Assembly (NCBI GenBank): GCA_964564655.1
Contig: CAZMBO010000023.1
Span: 1 to 23,239, forward strand
Origin: UBA8687 sp964564655
GTDB lineage: Bacteria > Nitrospinota > Nitrospinia > Nitrospinales > VA-1
Reading direction: 5' to 3'
Length of the DNA: 23,239 nt
Part shown: positions 1 to 8,133 of the stretch, one piece after another
How the letters are laid out: the number at the start of each line of letters is the position of its first letter
How positions within the stretch are numbered: position 1 is the first letter of the stretch
Position numbers and translations under genes: made by a program
The notes under the pieces: generated by a model
The model's input: only the letters and a program-made list of their open reading frames with translations
What the model was told of the DNA's origin: nothing
Database searches by the model: none

Positions 1-113
1 CTATCTTGCCACTTGGTAAAGTAACAACAAAGGGTGTAAAAACCGCATCTCAGCCTTCTGAGGAAGAAAAATCTGCCTCAAAAGGCATTGATGAAAGATT
101 ATCTATGCGTTAA
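1..113 (+). CDS. C-terminal end of an unidentified protein (5' partial)
   Basis: Reading from base 3, 36 codons are open and end in TAA at 111-113; the other two forward frames stop within 24 bases. The tail is rich in Ser, Glu and Lys and ends in ERLSMR, so it looks like a flexible hydrophilic C-terminus without a recognisable domain. A strong terminator 35 bases downstream supports this being the real 3' end of a gene or operon. The function cannot be read from what is present. Confidence 0.6.
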   Translation, partial: ILPLGKVTTKGVKTASQPSEEEKSASKGIDERLSMR

Positions 114-148
114 TCATCAATTTTGAGTTGTTTTGTGTGAAAAATTGA

Positions 149-177
149 AAGGGGCCCCTTGATGGGGCCCCTTTTTT
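149..177 (+). terminator. Rho-independent terminator after the partial gene
   Basis: A perfect 10-bp stem (AAGGGGCCCC with GGGGCCCCTT) closes a 5-base loop and runs straight into a T tract. Each arm contains the palindrome GGGGCCCC. The position, just after the stop at 113, fits termination of the gene entering from the left. Confidence 0.9.
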
Positions 178-313
178 ACGTTATAAATAGCTTTCTTTTA
201 TGATAGAATCCCGCAATTCAGAATAAGCGGTTTTCAGCATATGCGTATTTAGTCACTTTAAATGTGTGAAGTGTATATTTTTTGAATTCCTAAATGAAGG
301 AGGAAGAAAAGAA

Positions 314-1120
314 ATGAGAAAGATTGTATTAAGTTTAATGGTTGTGGGATTTTCTTTGACATTGGCTTCTACTAGCTTTGCAAAAAAAGCAAGCTATAAA
401 GAGGGTAAAGCGGGTTCCGGTAGTATTACAGGAACGGTTAGCCTGAAAGGGACTCCAATGGCTCCCATTATCGAAGATCTGACAAAAGGCAAAAACGTTG
501 AGTTTTGCACCACGCATCCAGACGCGAAAGATGGAAAGCGTGCCCGTGTTAAAGTTGCAGTTAAGGGTGGCAAACTGAAAGACGCGGTTGTATTCATTGA
601 AAAAATAAAGGAAGGAAAACCTTGGGGCGATGCTGGGAAATTCAGTTTTGATTTCAAACAATGTGATATTGTCCAGAAAATGGGTGCTTTTCGCAAGCCG
701 ACCAAGGCTGAAAAAAAATCAGGTGGTGTTCTTTCTGTAAAAAACAATGATCCTGAAATTCTTCATAACCCGCATGGATATTCTGTAAAGGGCGCAAACA
801 GAAAGACCTTGTTCAACAAACCTCTGCCTAGTCAGGGTGATATTGCGGAAGTGACTAAAAATATCGGTCGCTTGAAGGAGAAGAAGGACAAACATTTTTT
901 TCTGCAATGCGATCAGCATAACTTTATGGAAGCAGATGCCCGTATCGTATGGAACCCTTATTATTCAATCACCGGAGCGGATGGTGCTTTCGCAATTGAT
1001 GGAGTTCCTGCAGGTAAATACAAAGTAACTGCATGGCAACCTTATGTTGGTGAGTCTACCCAAGAAGTAACGGTAGGCGATGGAGCAGCAAAAGCCGACT
1101 TTACTTTGACTGCAAAATAA
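314..1120 (+). CDS. Exported cupredoxin-like protein with carboxypeptidase-regulatory-like C-terminal domain
   Basis: The ATG at 314 is chosen over an upstream in-frame ATG at 266 because a GGAGGA-type ribosome site lies at about 299-304 and the protein then begins with a classic signal peptide (MRKIVLSLMVVGF, cleavage near SFA/KK). The product is 268 residues. The middle looks like a type-1 copper fold: H151 in a HNPHGY segment and C199-H202-M205 in CDQHNFM, giving the His/Cys/His/Met set of plastocyanin-like sites, although the Cys-His-Met spacing (C-x2-H-x2-M) is shorter than in plastocyanin. The last 45 residues (YYSITGADGAFAIDGVPAGKY) match carboxypeptidase-regulatory-like beta sandwiches. 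Proteins of 3162-4013 and 16673-18034 are paralogues. A periplasmic electron-transfer or copper-binding role is inferred. It stands alone between two terminators. Confidence 0.8.
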   Translation: MRKIVLSLMVVGFSLTLASTSFAKKASYKEGKAGSGSITGTVSLKGTPMAPIIEDLTKGKNVEFCTTHPDAKDGKRARVKVAVKGGKLKDAVVFIEKIKEGKPWGDAGKFSFDFKQCDIVQKMGAFRKPTKAEKKSGGVLSVKNNDPEILHNPHGYSVKGANRKTLFNKPLPSQGDIAEVTKNIGRLKEKKDKHFFLQCDQHNFMEADARIVWNPYYSITGADGAFAIDGVPAGKYKVTAWQPYVGESTQEVTVGDGAAKADFTLTAK

Positions 1121-1132
1121 GAAACGTTTCAG

Positions 1133-1175
1133 AAAACAGCATTGGAGCTTCGGCTTCAGTGCTGTTTTTTTTTGT
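1133..1175 (+). terminator. Bidirectional terminator with UUCG tetraloop
   Basis: AAAACAGC at 1133-1140 pairs with GCTGTTTT at 1161-1168. The stem continues with a few wobbles to a C(UUCG)G tetraloop at 1148-1153, and nine or more Ts follow. The A run on the left arm lets it also work for the converging minus-strand gene ending at 1253. Confidence 0.85.
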
Positions 1176-1252
1176 CCTGAATTGCTGTTTTCTCGAAAGA
1201 GAATGTTGAGGTTTATTAGGAATCTTTTTTTATTTTTCCAGAGGGTTTCCTA

Positions 1253-3160
1253 TTATTTAGCTAACTGCAGTTCAAACCAACTGGAAATTGTTTTTTTAGC
1301 TCCGTTTTCTCCTTGATAGCCATCCCAGATATTGAAAGCGATGAGCAATGACTTTCCTGCTTCGAATTGGACGTCTATTTTTTCATCGTTGACTTTCAAT
1401 TTACGTTTTATGATGAGGAAATATCTTCCAAACTGATAATTTGCTTGTGTCTTAATTGACTGACTTTTATCATTTTGTAGCGACCAATTTGTCAATCCTG
1501 TGGCATTCCATTCATGCGCTGTATTATCCGAAGAAGTCCATTTCCATAGATTTACAGGGTGGTCCGAGTCACCATTTAGAAAATAAGGTTTAACAACCTC
1601 ATTATTTAAGTTGAATTGTAGGGCCAGAGCATCTGGGAAATCCGGTTTTACGGGTTCTATAGGCTCTTCTTCCTTGGCCCCCTTTAGATGCTCTGGAAGC
1701 GGGGGAGTTGGGGATGCCTTAACAATATTTTTTTCTTGAAGAGCCGGATCATAAGAAGGATCATCCCAGTCAATTTTAAATGCGATCTCTTTATCATTAT
1801 AGGCCGCTCGAACAGTCAAGTTCCTTACGGTCGGGAAATAGGATTTTGGTTTTTGTAGGATCTGACCACCGAGTGGAATATAAGCAGATTTCATTTTTGT
1901 CCAAAAAGAAGCGTTAAAATCATCTGGCAAGTCTTCGCTAGTTTTTTTTGCAAGTATCACCGGTTTTACCTGTGGTTGTTTTGGAGACCCAAGAGTCAAA
2001 ACAAAATCTACAATATCCCAAATTTCCTGGTCTTTAAAAATACGAGGAGAAAACTTCGGCATGGCGGTGGTGGAAAGTCCAGTTCGTAAGGTCAGAAATA
2101 TATCTTTTCTTGTAGTTCCTCTGCGAAAATTCCATGGTTCGCTAAGATTTCTCGGCCAAATGGCATTGGATGAGTAGTCTACAATTCGTGCTGTGGTAAC
2201 CCCATCGCCTCTACCTTTTACGCCATGACACCCCGAGCAATTAATCATAAACGATTTTTTACCTCGCTCTATTCCCTCCTGAGAAACCGTAGGAGGCTCA
2301 GGAATCGTAATAATTTTATGTTTTTTGCCGCGCTTTTTAAATTTTTTAAATTTTTTTGATAAGGACTTGATATAGAGAACCAGGCTTTGTCGATCGCTGT
2401 TTGAAAGGTGACTCCAGCTAGGCATAGTGGTTCCTTTCATTCCGTTTGAAACAGCATCAAACAGGTCTTCATCAGTCGGTATTTTTCCGAATGAAGTCGA
2501 CCGGATTTTGATATGTCCTTTGGTTAGGTTTCGGGGGTGTGGCAGGGTGTATTCTTTAGAAGGGCCATCACCTTTACCTTTTTCTCCGTGACAAAAAGCA
2601 CATTTTTTTAAATAGATATTTTTGCCTTGTTTTATTGAAGGATTTTGTTTTTCCGATATTGGTTGCCTGCGTTCTTTTACTGTTTCATTAATATAAAGGA
2701 TAGTTTTCCAGACTTCTTCCTGACTTAGAACCTCTTCCCATGCTGGCATTGCCGAGTTCCATGGCTCAAACCTTTCCGGAAGGCCTTTGCCTCCCTTCAT
2801 AATCCTCCAAAATGCATATGCAGGTGTTTTAGAGACAACAGAGTTTTTCTGTGTGAAATTTGCTGGGGCAGGGAAAAAGCTTTCGCCAAACAGTCCTTTG
2901 CCATCCAAAAGATCGCCGTGACAAAGAAAACAGTTTTTAATGTAAATTTCTCCTCCTTCCTTGATTGTTTCAGGATCAGAGGAGAAGGGGTTTTTGATAT
3001 TTTCTAAAGAGAACTCCTTCCCCTTAAGCGTTATGGATTTAGGGATATCTTTAGAAGTTGGGGCAGTAAAGCCTAAAAGTGAGGAGGGTAGGGTCAGTAA
3101 TAATAAGGCCGCGAGTAATAACGAAAACTGGGAATTGCGGGGTTTGGATTGTGCTATCAA
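1253..3160 (-). CDS. Triheme c-type cytochrome fused to ethylbenzene-dehydrogenase/NxrC-like haem domain
   Basis: The exported protein carries three cytochrome c domains followed by a gamma-subunit-like domain. With the TTG at 3160 the product is 635 residues. The haem sites are CFLCH (77-81), CAFCH (187-191) and CSGCH (308-312), each followed by a candidate distal Met (SAMPAW, TTMPSW, TAMPKF). Residues about 416-635 resemble the haem-b gamma subunits of DMSO-reductase-family enzymes (EbdC, DdhC, SerC, candidate NxrC), including HPVNLWKW. The position just before that, where family members commonly have Met in a MGD-like turn, reads LNGD. The TTG starts one base after the stop of the upstream cupredoxin gene and gives a compact signal peptide (SLLLAALLLLTLPSS). 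An ATG at 3208 would overlap that gene by 47 bases and lacks a clear ribosome site. The role is periplasmic electron transfer; a link to nitrite oxidation is inference, as no alpha or beta subunit is in the window. Confidence 0.8.
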   Translation of the reverse strand: MIAQSKPRNSQFSLLLAALLLLTLPSSLLGFTAPTSKDIPKSITLKGKEFSLENIKNPFSSDPETIKEGGEIYIKNCFLCHGDLLDGKGLFGESFFPAPANFTQKNSVVSKTPAYAFWRIMKGGKGLPERFEPWNSAMPAWEEVLSQEEVWKTILYINETVKERRQPISEKQNPSIKQGKNIYLKKCAFCHGEKGKGDGPSKEYTLPHPRNLTKGHIKIRSTSFGKIPTDEDLFDAVSNGMKGTTMPSWSHLSNSDRQSLVLYIKSLSKKFKKFKKRGKKHKIITIPEPPTVSQEGIERGKKSFMINCSGCHGVKGRGDGVTTARIVDYSSNAIWPRNLSEPWNFRRGTTRKDIFLTLRTGLSTTAMPKFSPRIFKDQEIWDIVDFVLTLGSPKQPQVKPVILAKKTSEDLPDDFNASFWTKMKSAYIPLGGQILQKPKSYFPTVRNLTVRAAYNDKEIAFKIDWDDPSYDPALQEKNIVKASPTPPLPEHLKGAKEEEPIEPVKPDFPDALALQFNLNNEVVKPYFLNGDSDHPVNLWKWTSSDNTAHEWNATGLTNWSLQNDKSQSIKTQANYQFGRYFLIIKRKLKVNDEKIDVQFEAGKSLLIAFNIWDGYQGENGAKKTISSWFELQLAK

Positions 3161-3161
3161 G

Positions 3162-4013
3162 TTAGCGCCCCATTTCTTTACCTTTTGCCGTCCCAGGAAT
3201 AACTGCATCTTTTTTGATTCGACCCGATTTGATTGTTTCATAAAAAGGTCGAACAACCTTGTCTCCATTGAACGCAAAATTTAGGTCAATGGTTTCCCCT
3301 GCAGCAATTTTTACTTTCCGGGTATGTTTTTTCATTAAATAATGCCATGCCGTAACCTTATATTCCCCAGGAGGAATATTGTCTATTTTGAAGTTACCAT
3401 CAATTTTGGTTTGATCGTAATAGGGGTTTTGTATCCGATAACCCCAGGTTTGCATGAACTCATGCATGCCACAGATCATTTGCATGATTTTATAATTTTT
3501 CCTGAAATTAACCTTGCCATCGGAAACTTCTTCGGCGGGAATGGGTATATTTAAAAGAATTTTGCCTCTTTCTTTTTGGTATACCTGGCTGTTATGCATG
3601 ACGGCATCAATGTTATCAACTTTAAAGCTCTCACCCTGACGGATTATGTTCACATCGGGGAAAAACTTGCAGTTTTCTGCAATTATATTGATGGGCTCTT
3701 TATTAAATGGTTTGCCTGCGTCCACATGTTCTAGCGTAACCACCACATCTTTCAATCCACCATCGGGAGAAACTTTGAAATCCTCAAGAATTCTGTTCAT
3801 CTCATCATCGGTATCGACCTCGGCACACATGTCAATGTTTGGAAAAAGAATAAGATGGTAAATTCTGGGATAAGGCATTCTCCCACTTAATGTGACCTTC
3901 CCTTGGATCGTTCCCCCATTAGTGACTTCCATTTCTTGGTAAGCCCAGCCTGAAGTTGATGCCACGGAAGAAATAGAAATTATTAATGTGACAATGGATA
4001 GAATTCTTTTCAT
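3162..4013 (-). CDS. Exported cupredoxin-like protein with carboxypeptidase-regulatory-like domain, paired with the triheme cytochrome
   Basis: The protein has 283 residues with a signal peptide (MKRILSIVTLIISISSVAST, cleavage near GWA/YQ). A candidate type-1 copper set is H140 (MHNSQVY) with C181, H184 and M187 (CGMHEFM). C63 and C115 could form a disulfide. Residues about 195-250 form a carboxypeptidase-regulatory-like sandwich (DGNFKIDNIPPGEYKVTAWH). It is related along its length to the product of 314-1120 and to the C-terminal two thirds of the product of 16673-18034. It is the first gene of a minus-strand pair; its stop at 3162 lies one base from the likely TTG of the triheme cytochrome, so the two are probably co-translated. 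A periplasmic copper electron carrier for that cytochrome is the simplest inference. Confidence 0.82.
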   Translation of the reverse strand: MKRILSIVTLIISISSVASTSGWAYQEMEVTNGGTIQGKVTLSGRMPYPRIYHLILFPNIDMCAEVDTDDEMNRILEDFKVSPDGGLKDVVVTLEHVDAGKPFNKEPINIIAENCKFFPDVNIIRQGESFKVDNIDAVMHNSQVYQKERGKILLNIPIPAEEVSDGKVNFRKNYKIMQMICGMHEFMQTWGYRIQNPYYDQTKIDGNFKIDNIPPGEYKVTAWHYLMKKHTRKVKIAAGETIDLNFAFNGDKVVRPFYETIKSGRIKKDAVIPGTAKGKEMGR

Positions 4014-4464
4014 TCTTTAAGCCTCAGTAATCAATAACGGTTTTTTGGGGGGGATAGAGTTTGAACAACCGAGTGTTAAAAACTTCTCTTCTGTTGATCC
4101 TATTTGCCATGCTACATCCCGTTTAATGGCTCTGGTGTAACTTGAGCCATTGTTATTTATAAGGTTATACGTTGTTTCGGAAAAGGTTTTTTGGGAACAC
4201 TCAGATTCAACTCGCTGGAACCCTTTCGAATTTCCGTACAAAACCCGTTGGATTAAAAGGGCTGTTCCTTTTTTTATTATAATTTAAGGCCCAAGTCAAG
4301 GGTGAGTTTAATTACCTATTTAGGTCCTTTTTGGTCAGTAGATTTTATTGATGTAAGAGACTTTAAATGAAATTCCTTTAAATAATTTGATCTATGATTT
4401 AAAATGAGATCCTGAATTTAAGACCGTTTAAATAAGAAAAAATTCCCTTTTATTAAGGTTTTCT
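4014..4464. other. Divergent intergenic region, 451 bases, no gene seen
   Basis: It separates the minus-strand cupredoxin/cytochrome pair from the plus-strand thioredoxin gene, so promoters for both should lie here, but I could not pick a convincing one. A 74-codon minus-strand frame at 4017-4241 has no domain or signal peptide and looks accidental. A weak hairpin (AAAAGG at 4255-4260 with CCTTTT at 4267-4272, then Ts) resembles a terminator but has no gene upstream of it on that strand. Confidence 0.6.
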
Positions 4465-4950
4465 GTGCGGAAAATATTTACACTGATTATTTTTATTTGC
4501 TTGATAGCTGAGATTGTTTCTGCGGGTATGCCGGGGCCTGGCGATAGGGCTCCTGATTTTTCGCTAAAAACACTTGATGGCAAACAGATATCGCTTTCAG
4601 ATATGAAGGGCAAAGTAGTCCTTATTGGAATGTTCCATATTTGCGTGCCTTGCATGAATCAAGCGATTGAATTTAATAAGGTCCGGGATCAGTTTGACGA
4701 GAATCAAGTGGCCATTATAGGGATAAATACAAATGGCGACTCGAAGGAAGCAATTCTAAATTATCTTTCCAAGTTCCCCGAAAAAGTTCGTTTTCCCTAT
4801 TTGGTGGATCCCGTGAAATCTTTTTACCAGGATTATTTGCAAAGAGAAATGCCAACGGTCTTAATAGTAGATAAAGAAGGAATTCTCAATGCAAGAGCCC
4901 CAGGTGTTAGTGCGGGTCAGTTAGTGCCTCACCTGAAAAAGATGCTTTAG
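4465..4950 (+). CDS. TlpA/ResA-type exported thioredoxin-fold protein
   Basis: The product is 161 residues with a GTG start; AAGG at about 4454-4457 sits 7 bases upstream. A signal peptide (MRKIFTLIIFICLIAEIVSA) is followed by the AhpC/TSA-Redoxin-type opening GDRAPDFSLKTLDGK. The active site is CVPC (C60, C63) and the cis-proline is P130 in EMPTVLIVD. Proteins of this type reduce disulfides in the periplasm, often apocytochrome c haem-binding cysteines or copper-site cysteines. The neighbourhood, with a triheme cytochrome on one side and Cys-rich secreted proteins on the other, fits such a job, but the substrate is not shown. CVPC differs from the CEPC/CPPC common in ResA/TlpA, so I leave the symbol blank. 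Confidence 0.88.
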   Translation: MRKIFTLIIFICLIAEIVSAGMPGPGDRAPDFSLKTLDGKQISLSDMKGKVVLIGMFHICVPCMNQAIEFNKVRDQFDENQVAIIGINTNGDSKEAILNYLSKFPEKVRFPYLVDPVKSFYQDYLQREMPTVLIVDKEGILNARAPGVSAGQLVPHLKKML

Positions 4951-5046
4951 AGCGGGACATTTCTCCTAAAAAAGCCTAACTTCCCAGTAGTACCTTATTC
5001 CTCCGCATATTTTCTTTCACCAGGAGTACCTTTTCTGGTGTAATGC

Positions 5047-5772
5047 TCATCGACCTAGTTCCTTCAATACTTTTTTCATATCGCTCTGGACGGCTTTTCG
5101 ATTTTCAAGTGTGTAAGCTCTTAAAAGATAGGCTGGATGCAGGGTCAGCATTAATTTAAATCCTTCATATTCATGCCAGGTTCCCCGCTCTTTGGTGATT
5201 GGCACGTTTCTTCCCAGCAGGGTTGATGCTGCGGGTTTTCCTAAGGCAACCACTACTCTGGGTTGAATGGCTTTTAGTTGCTGTATAAGAAAAGGGTTGC
5301 AGGCGGCAATTTCTTCTTTTTCTGGATCACGATTTCCTGGTGGGCGACATTTGACAATATTACAAATATAAGTGTCTTTTTCGCGGTCGAGATGCATGCC
5401 TTTTTCTATAATTTCAGTCAACTTTTTACCGGCACGTCCTACAAAAGGGAGGCCTTGTTCATCCTCATCGGCTCCTGGTCCCTCCCCAACAAAAACCAGA
5501 TCGGCTTTCGGGTTCCCCGACCCAAAAACAATATTTTTTCTCCCCTGAGAAAGTTTGCAACGGGTACAGTCCCCTAGCTCTTCCCGAACCTCTATTAATG
5601 AATTTGCTTTTTTATTGTCTGTCATAATTTTTGTGGAAGAGGGATTGGAGGGAGAAACCGAGTCAGCTAATAAATCAGATTCGCAGGGTATCTCCGAGTA
5701 ACCGGCATCCTTTAAAAACAATAAATGGTTTTTTAATTCTCTTAAGAGGCTATTGCGGTCAGGTGCTTGCAT
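5047..5772 (-). CDS. Uracil-DNA glycosylase, family 4 (iron-sulfur type)
   Basis: The enzyme excises uracil from DNA in the cytoplasm, the first step of base excision repair. From the ATG at 5772 the protein is 241 residues; an upstream in-frame TTG at 5814 is possible, but the added residues are hydrophobic and not typical. Four cysteines placed as in family 4 (C69, C72, C142, C158; CTRC, VKCRPPGNRDP, AACNPF) would bind a [4Fe-4S] cluster. Motif 1 is GEGPGADEDEQGLPFVGRAG at 96-115 and the C-terminal motif HPAYLLR is at 212-218. The N-terminal 60 residues before CTRC are a variable Ser-rich linker as seen in longer family members. It converges with the thioredoxin gene. Confidence 0.93.
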   Translation of the reverse strand: MQAPDRNSLLRELKNHLLFLKDAGYSEIPCESDLLADSVSPSNPSSTKIMTDNKKANSLIEVREELGDCTRCKLSQGRKNIVFGSGNPKADLVFVGEGPGADEDEQGLPFVGRAGKKLTEIIEKGMHLDREKDTYICNIVKCRPPGNRDPEKEEIAACNPFLIQQLKAIQPRVVVALGKPAASTLLGRNVPITKERGTWHEYEGFKLMLTLHPAYLLRAYTLENRKAVQSDMKKVLKELGR

Positions 5773-6100
5773 ATCGAGTGCAAGAGTAACAAAAGGTAAA
5801 GGAAAAACAAACAATTAAACAAATTTTAAGATATTTTAATTTAAAATCATATATTTAGATAAATTATACTAATGTAATTTATTAATTTTTTTTACAGGTA
5901 AATAAAACTGTATTATAGAAAGTTCTTGGCTATCTTGTTGAAAAAAAGTTGATAATGAATTTGGCACATAGTATGTATAGTAATACTTAATTTGATTTTT
6001 AAAAAATTGGAATATTTTGTTTAATTCCGTATCTATCTAAGCGCCATCTTCTAAAAAAGGGGCCTTGAGGCATTTAGTGGTTTTTAAGAAAAGTTCATAT
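5773..6100. other. Very AT-rich divergent intergenic region, no gene seen
   Basis: About 330 bases lie between the minus-strand glycosylase and the plus-strand His/Cys-rich protein, with long A and T runs from about 5815 to 6030. It probably holds the promoter of the 6.1-13.2 kb block. TTGATA at 5949-5954 is followed after 17 bases by only a poor -10 (TATGTA), so I do not call a promoter. Confidence 0.6.
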
Positions 6101-6532
6101 ATGCAGAGATTTACAAAAATTTCAGTTTTGCAGGGGCTGTTGGTTTTAGCTGCATTACTCTGTCTTGCCAGTTTTGCTCAGGCGAGCCAGGATCACCATT
6201 CCCATAAACGGGCTAAAATCGTTTCTCCTTTCGATAAGGTGTCTTCAAATAAACCGCTGCATTGCTTGTTAAATTCTCATTTGCATAAGGCCAATCAAGA
6301 ATGCCCTCATAAGGCAAATCATTCGAAGAAAAGTATGGCTACTGAACTTCGAGCAGACTGTGGTTCGAACCCGGTAAACTCTGATGGTATTTCTTTTGGA
6401 AATGACCTTCCGCAATATATTAAAAATGAAGAATTTGTCCATCATCTGGCTCCTCTAGCTTTAATTCCTCTGAAGATCGAAAAAACTCGTCTTTTTCCCC
6501 ATTCCATTGAGCGCCCACCTCAACTCTCTTAG
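6101..6532 (+). CDS. Small exported His/Cys-rich protein, copy 1 (putative metal binding)
   Basis: From the ATG at 6101 the protein has 143 residues; an in-frame TTG at 6065 would add 12 residues before the signal peptide. The signal peptide (ISVLQGLLVLAALLCLASFAQA) is followed by a mature chain starting SQDHHSHK. Conserved points shared with the protein of 8924-9373, in the same order, are IVSPFD, HCLLN, CPH, DCG, then a C-terminal half with LFP and PP. The mature chain is rich in His and has three Cys, which suggests periplasmic or surface metal binding, copper being the best guess. I do not recognise a named family. It is the first gene of the plus-strand block and lies 129 bases before an outer-membrane channel gene, as its paralogue lies before a TonB receptor. 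Confidence 0.75.
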   Translation: MQRFTKISVLQGLLVLAALLCLASFAQASQDHHSHKRAKIVSPFDKVSSNKPLHCLLNSHLHKANQECPHKANHSKKSMATELRADCGSNPVNSDGISFGNDLPQYIKNEEFVHHLAPLALIPLKIEKTRLFPHSIERPPQLS

Positions 6533-6661
6533 CTTTTAATTGTTAGTTTAAGAGGGCTAAATTATGCGCTGTGCTTAACCTTAGCGTGAGATTCGTTTGG
6601 TTTCAATTGCCCTCAAAGTATTCTGTTTTATTAACTATAGATTCAATGCTGAGAGGTAATA

Positions 6662-7807
6662 ATGTTTAGTAGAAAGACTGGAATCATTGCTTTATTTTCT
6701 AACTTGGTTGTAATGTTCTGGGCGATGGCTGCCCAGGCTTATGTGGGGCTCTGTTGTGCACATTGTGGTGGCAACATGCCTCTGAATATTTTTGGTGGAG
6801 GAATCCCTGAACCCCATGAGTTTCGATTTAAGATCAGTCAAATGTTCATGGAGATGGGCCCCTTGCGTGATGGTACTAGCGATATTTTAAGCACAACATT
6901 AGTGGGGATGGCGAACGGTAATACTTTCCCGTCAGTCCCTCGGTCTATGCAAAAGCATATGACAATGATCGGAGGGGCTTATTCATTCACTGACAAGTTT
7001 GCTGTAATGGCTATGACTAATTACACAGCCAATTCAATGCCAATGGAAGTTAAACCTTCTATGGGTACTAACTTTACTATGAAGTCTGATGGAATTGGAG
7101 ATATTACGTTACTTGGGAAATATCGTTTGTACGCAGATGATCCCCTCGTTCCTACAAGTCAATTGTCCACTGTTTTTGGAATATCAATTCCGACAGGAAA
7201 TATTGAGAAGAAATTTTCTAATAGCACGGTGTCAGGTGTAAATGGAACCCTTCTTCCATATAAGATGCAGTTGGGAAGTGGAACGTTAGACCCCATAATT
7301 GCGCTGACTTACCAAGGTTCCAGGGACCCATTCTGGTGGGGTATTAATACCAAGTTGCAAGCCCGTGTTTATGATAATGACCAAGGGTACCATAGGGGCC
7401 AAGAGTTCTTTTATGATTTTTATTTCATGAAACAGGTTCATGATAAATGGGTTATCCATACACAGTTAAATGGTTCTTGGGAAGGGAGGATTAGTAAAGA
7501 AGCTTATAACGGAAGAATATTGGGACAAGGGCATGCGAGTACTGTGGTAGCAAATAATTTCACGAGTCCGCTCTTTGATCCTCATAATTATGGTGGTCAT
7601 AAAGTTGGGATCAGTTTGGGGGCGCAGTTTCAACCCGTTCCGATGCAAATCATCGAATTGACGGCGACTTTACCGTTGTATCAAAATTTGAACGGCCCTC
7701 AGATGCGCGATAATTGGATGCTTCGGCTTTCTTATTACTTTGAGGTGCCGACAAAGAAAAGTCGTCGTTATAAAGGCTTCAGTGCTCCAAAAGAATTAGG
7801 ATTCTAG
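6662..7807 (+). CDS. Outer-membrane beta-barrel channel of the MetA-pathway/phenol-degradation type, with N-terminal CCAHC motif
   Basis: The protein has 381 residues, with ATG at 6662 and GAGAGG at 6651-6656 upstream. The signal peptide ends near AAQA/YVG. The mature protein opens with a Cys/His cluster (C31, C32, H34, C35 in CCAHCGG) and is unusually rich in Met over the first 120 residues (FMEM, MQKHMTMI, MPMEV). The rest alternates aromatic and polar residues as in beta-barrel strands, and has the GIGDITLLGKYRLY and FGISIPTG segments common in Phenol_MetA_deg (PF13557) barrels. The C-terminal region contains WMLRLSYYFEV, a strand-like end, before a basic tail. The Cys/Met content points to soft-metal, probably copper, transport or binding; the direction is unknown. 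The lipoprotein cytochrome starts 11 bases downstream, so they share an operon. Confidence 0.75.
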   Translation: MFSRKTGIIALFSNLVVMFWAMAAQAYVGLCCAHCGGNMPLNIFGGGIPEPHEFRFKISQMFMEMGPLRDGTSDILSTTLVGMANGNTFPSVPRSMQKHMTMIGGAYSFTDKFAVMAMTNYTANSMPMEVKPSMGTNFTMKSDGIGDITLLGKYRLYADDPLVPTSQLSTVFGISIPTGNIEKKFSNSTVSGVNGTLLPYKMQLGSGTLDPIIALTYQGSRDPFWWGINTKLQARVYDNDQGYHRGQEFFYDFYFMKQVHDKWVIHTQLNGSWEGRISKEAYNGRILGQGHASTVVANNFTSPLFDPHNYGGHKVGISLGAQFQPVPMQIIELTATLPLYQNLNGPQMRDNWMLRLSYYFEVPTKKSRRYKGFSAPKELGF

Positions 7808-7818
7808 TTGGTTAGGCT

Positions 7819-8033
7819 ATGCGTATATTAGTCTTTGTTTTAATTGTTGGTTTGTTTTATATAGGGGGTTGTTCTACAACCCAAGTTATACCGGAACCGG
7901 ATAGCCCAGGCGCAAAGTTGTATATTGAAAAATGCACGCAGTGCCACGGCCTACCGGGACCGAAACGGCATACTTCGGAACAATGGGATCACGTTCTAGT
8001 TATGATGAGTGGCTTTATGAACCAGAGAGGTTT
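7819..8033 (+). CDS. c-type cytochrome lipoprotein, 3' end lost in assembly gap
   Basis: The first 71 residues are present. A lipoprotein signal peptide (LIVGLFYIGGC, lipidated Cys at 18) is followed by GAKLYIEKCTQCHGLPGP, with one haem site CTQCH at about residues 39-43, then EQWDHVLVMMSGFM. The Met residues after W-x3-L are where short monohaem cytochromes of this kind supply the distal ligand. The frame continues as N into 8134 onward, but the 100-N gap is a placeholder and the downstream part looks like a different protein. The likely role is haem electron transfer tethered to the membrane, working with the channel encoded just upstream. Confidence 0.75.
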
Positions 8034-8133
8034 NNNNNNNNNNNNNNNNNNNNNNNNNNNNNNNNNNNNNNNNNNNNNNNNNNNNNNNNNNNNNNNNNNN
8101 NNNNNNNNNNNNNNNNNNNNNNNNNNNNNNNNN
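8034..8133. other. Assembly gap (100 N)
   Basis: Exactly 100 N, the usual placeholder for unknown length. It hides the end of the cytochrome lipoprotein and the start of the next gene. I see no shared sequence between its two flanks. Confidence 0.98.

Noticed and set aside
1190..1203. Small TTCTC-GAAA-GAGAA hairpin downstream of the terminator at 1133-1175
   Set aside because: Only five base pairs without a T tract; likely incidental next to the strong terminator.
4017..4241. 74-codon minus-strand open frame upstream of the cupredoxin gene
   Set aside because: No signal peptide, domain or good ribosome site; it lies in the promoter region of the divergent genes and looks like chance.
4255..4275. 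Terminator-like hairpin AAAAGG/CCTTTT followed by Ts
   Set aside because: The stem is weak and no plus-strand gene ends before it.
5020..5042. Inverted repeat CACCAG/CTGGTG between converging genes
   Set aside because: No T tract follows on either strand, so there is no support for a terminator.
5949..5977. Promoter-like TTGATA with 17-base spacer before the His/Cys-rich gene
   Set aside because: The -10 (TATGTA) is poor and the region is so AT-rich that such matches are expected by chance.
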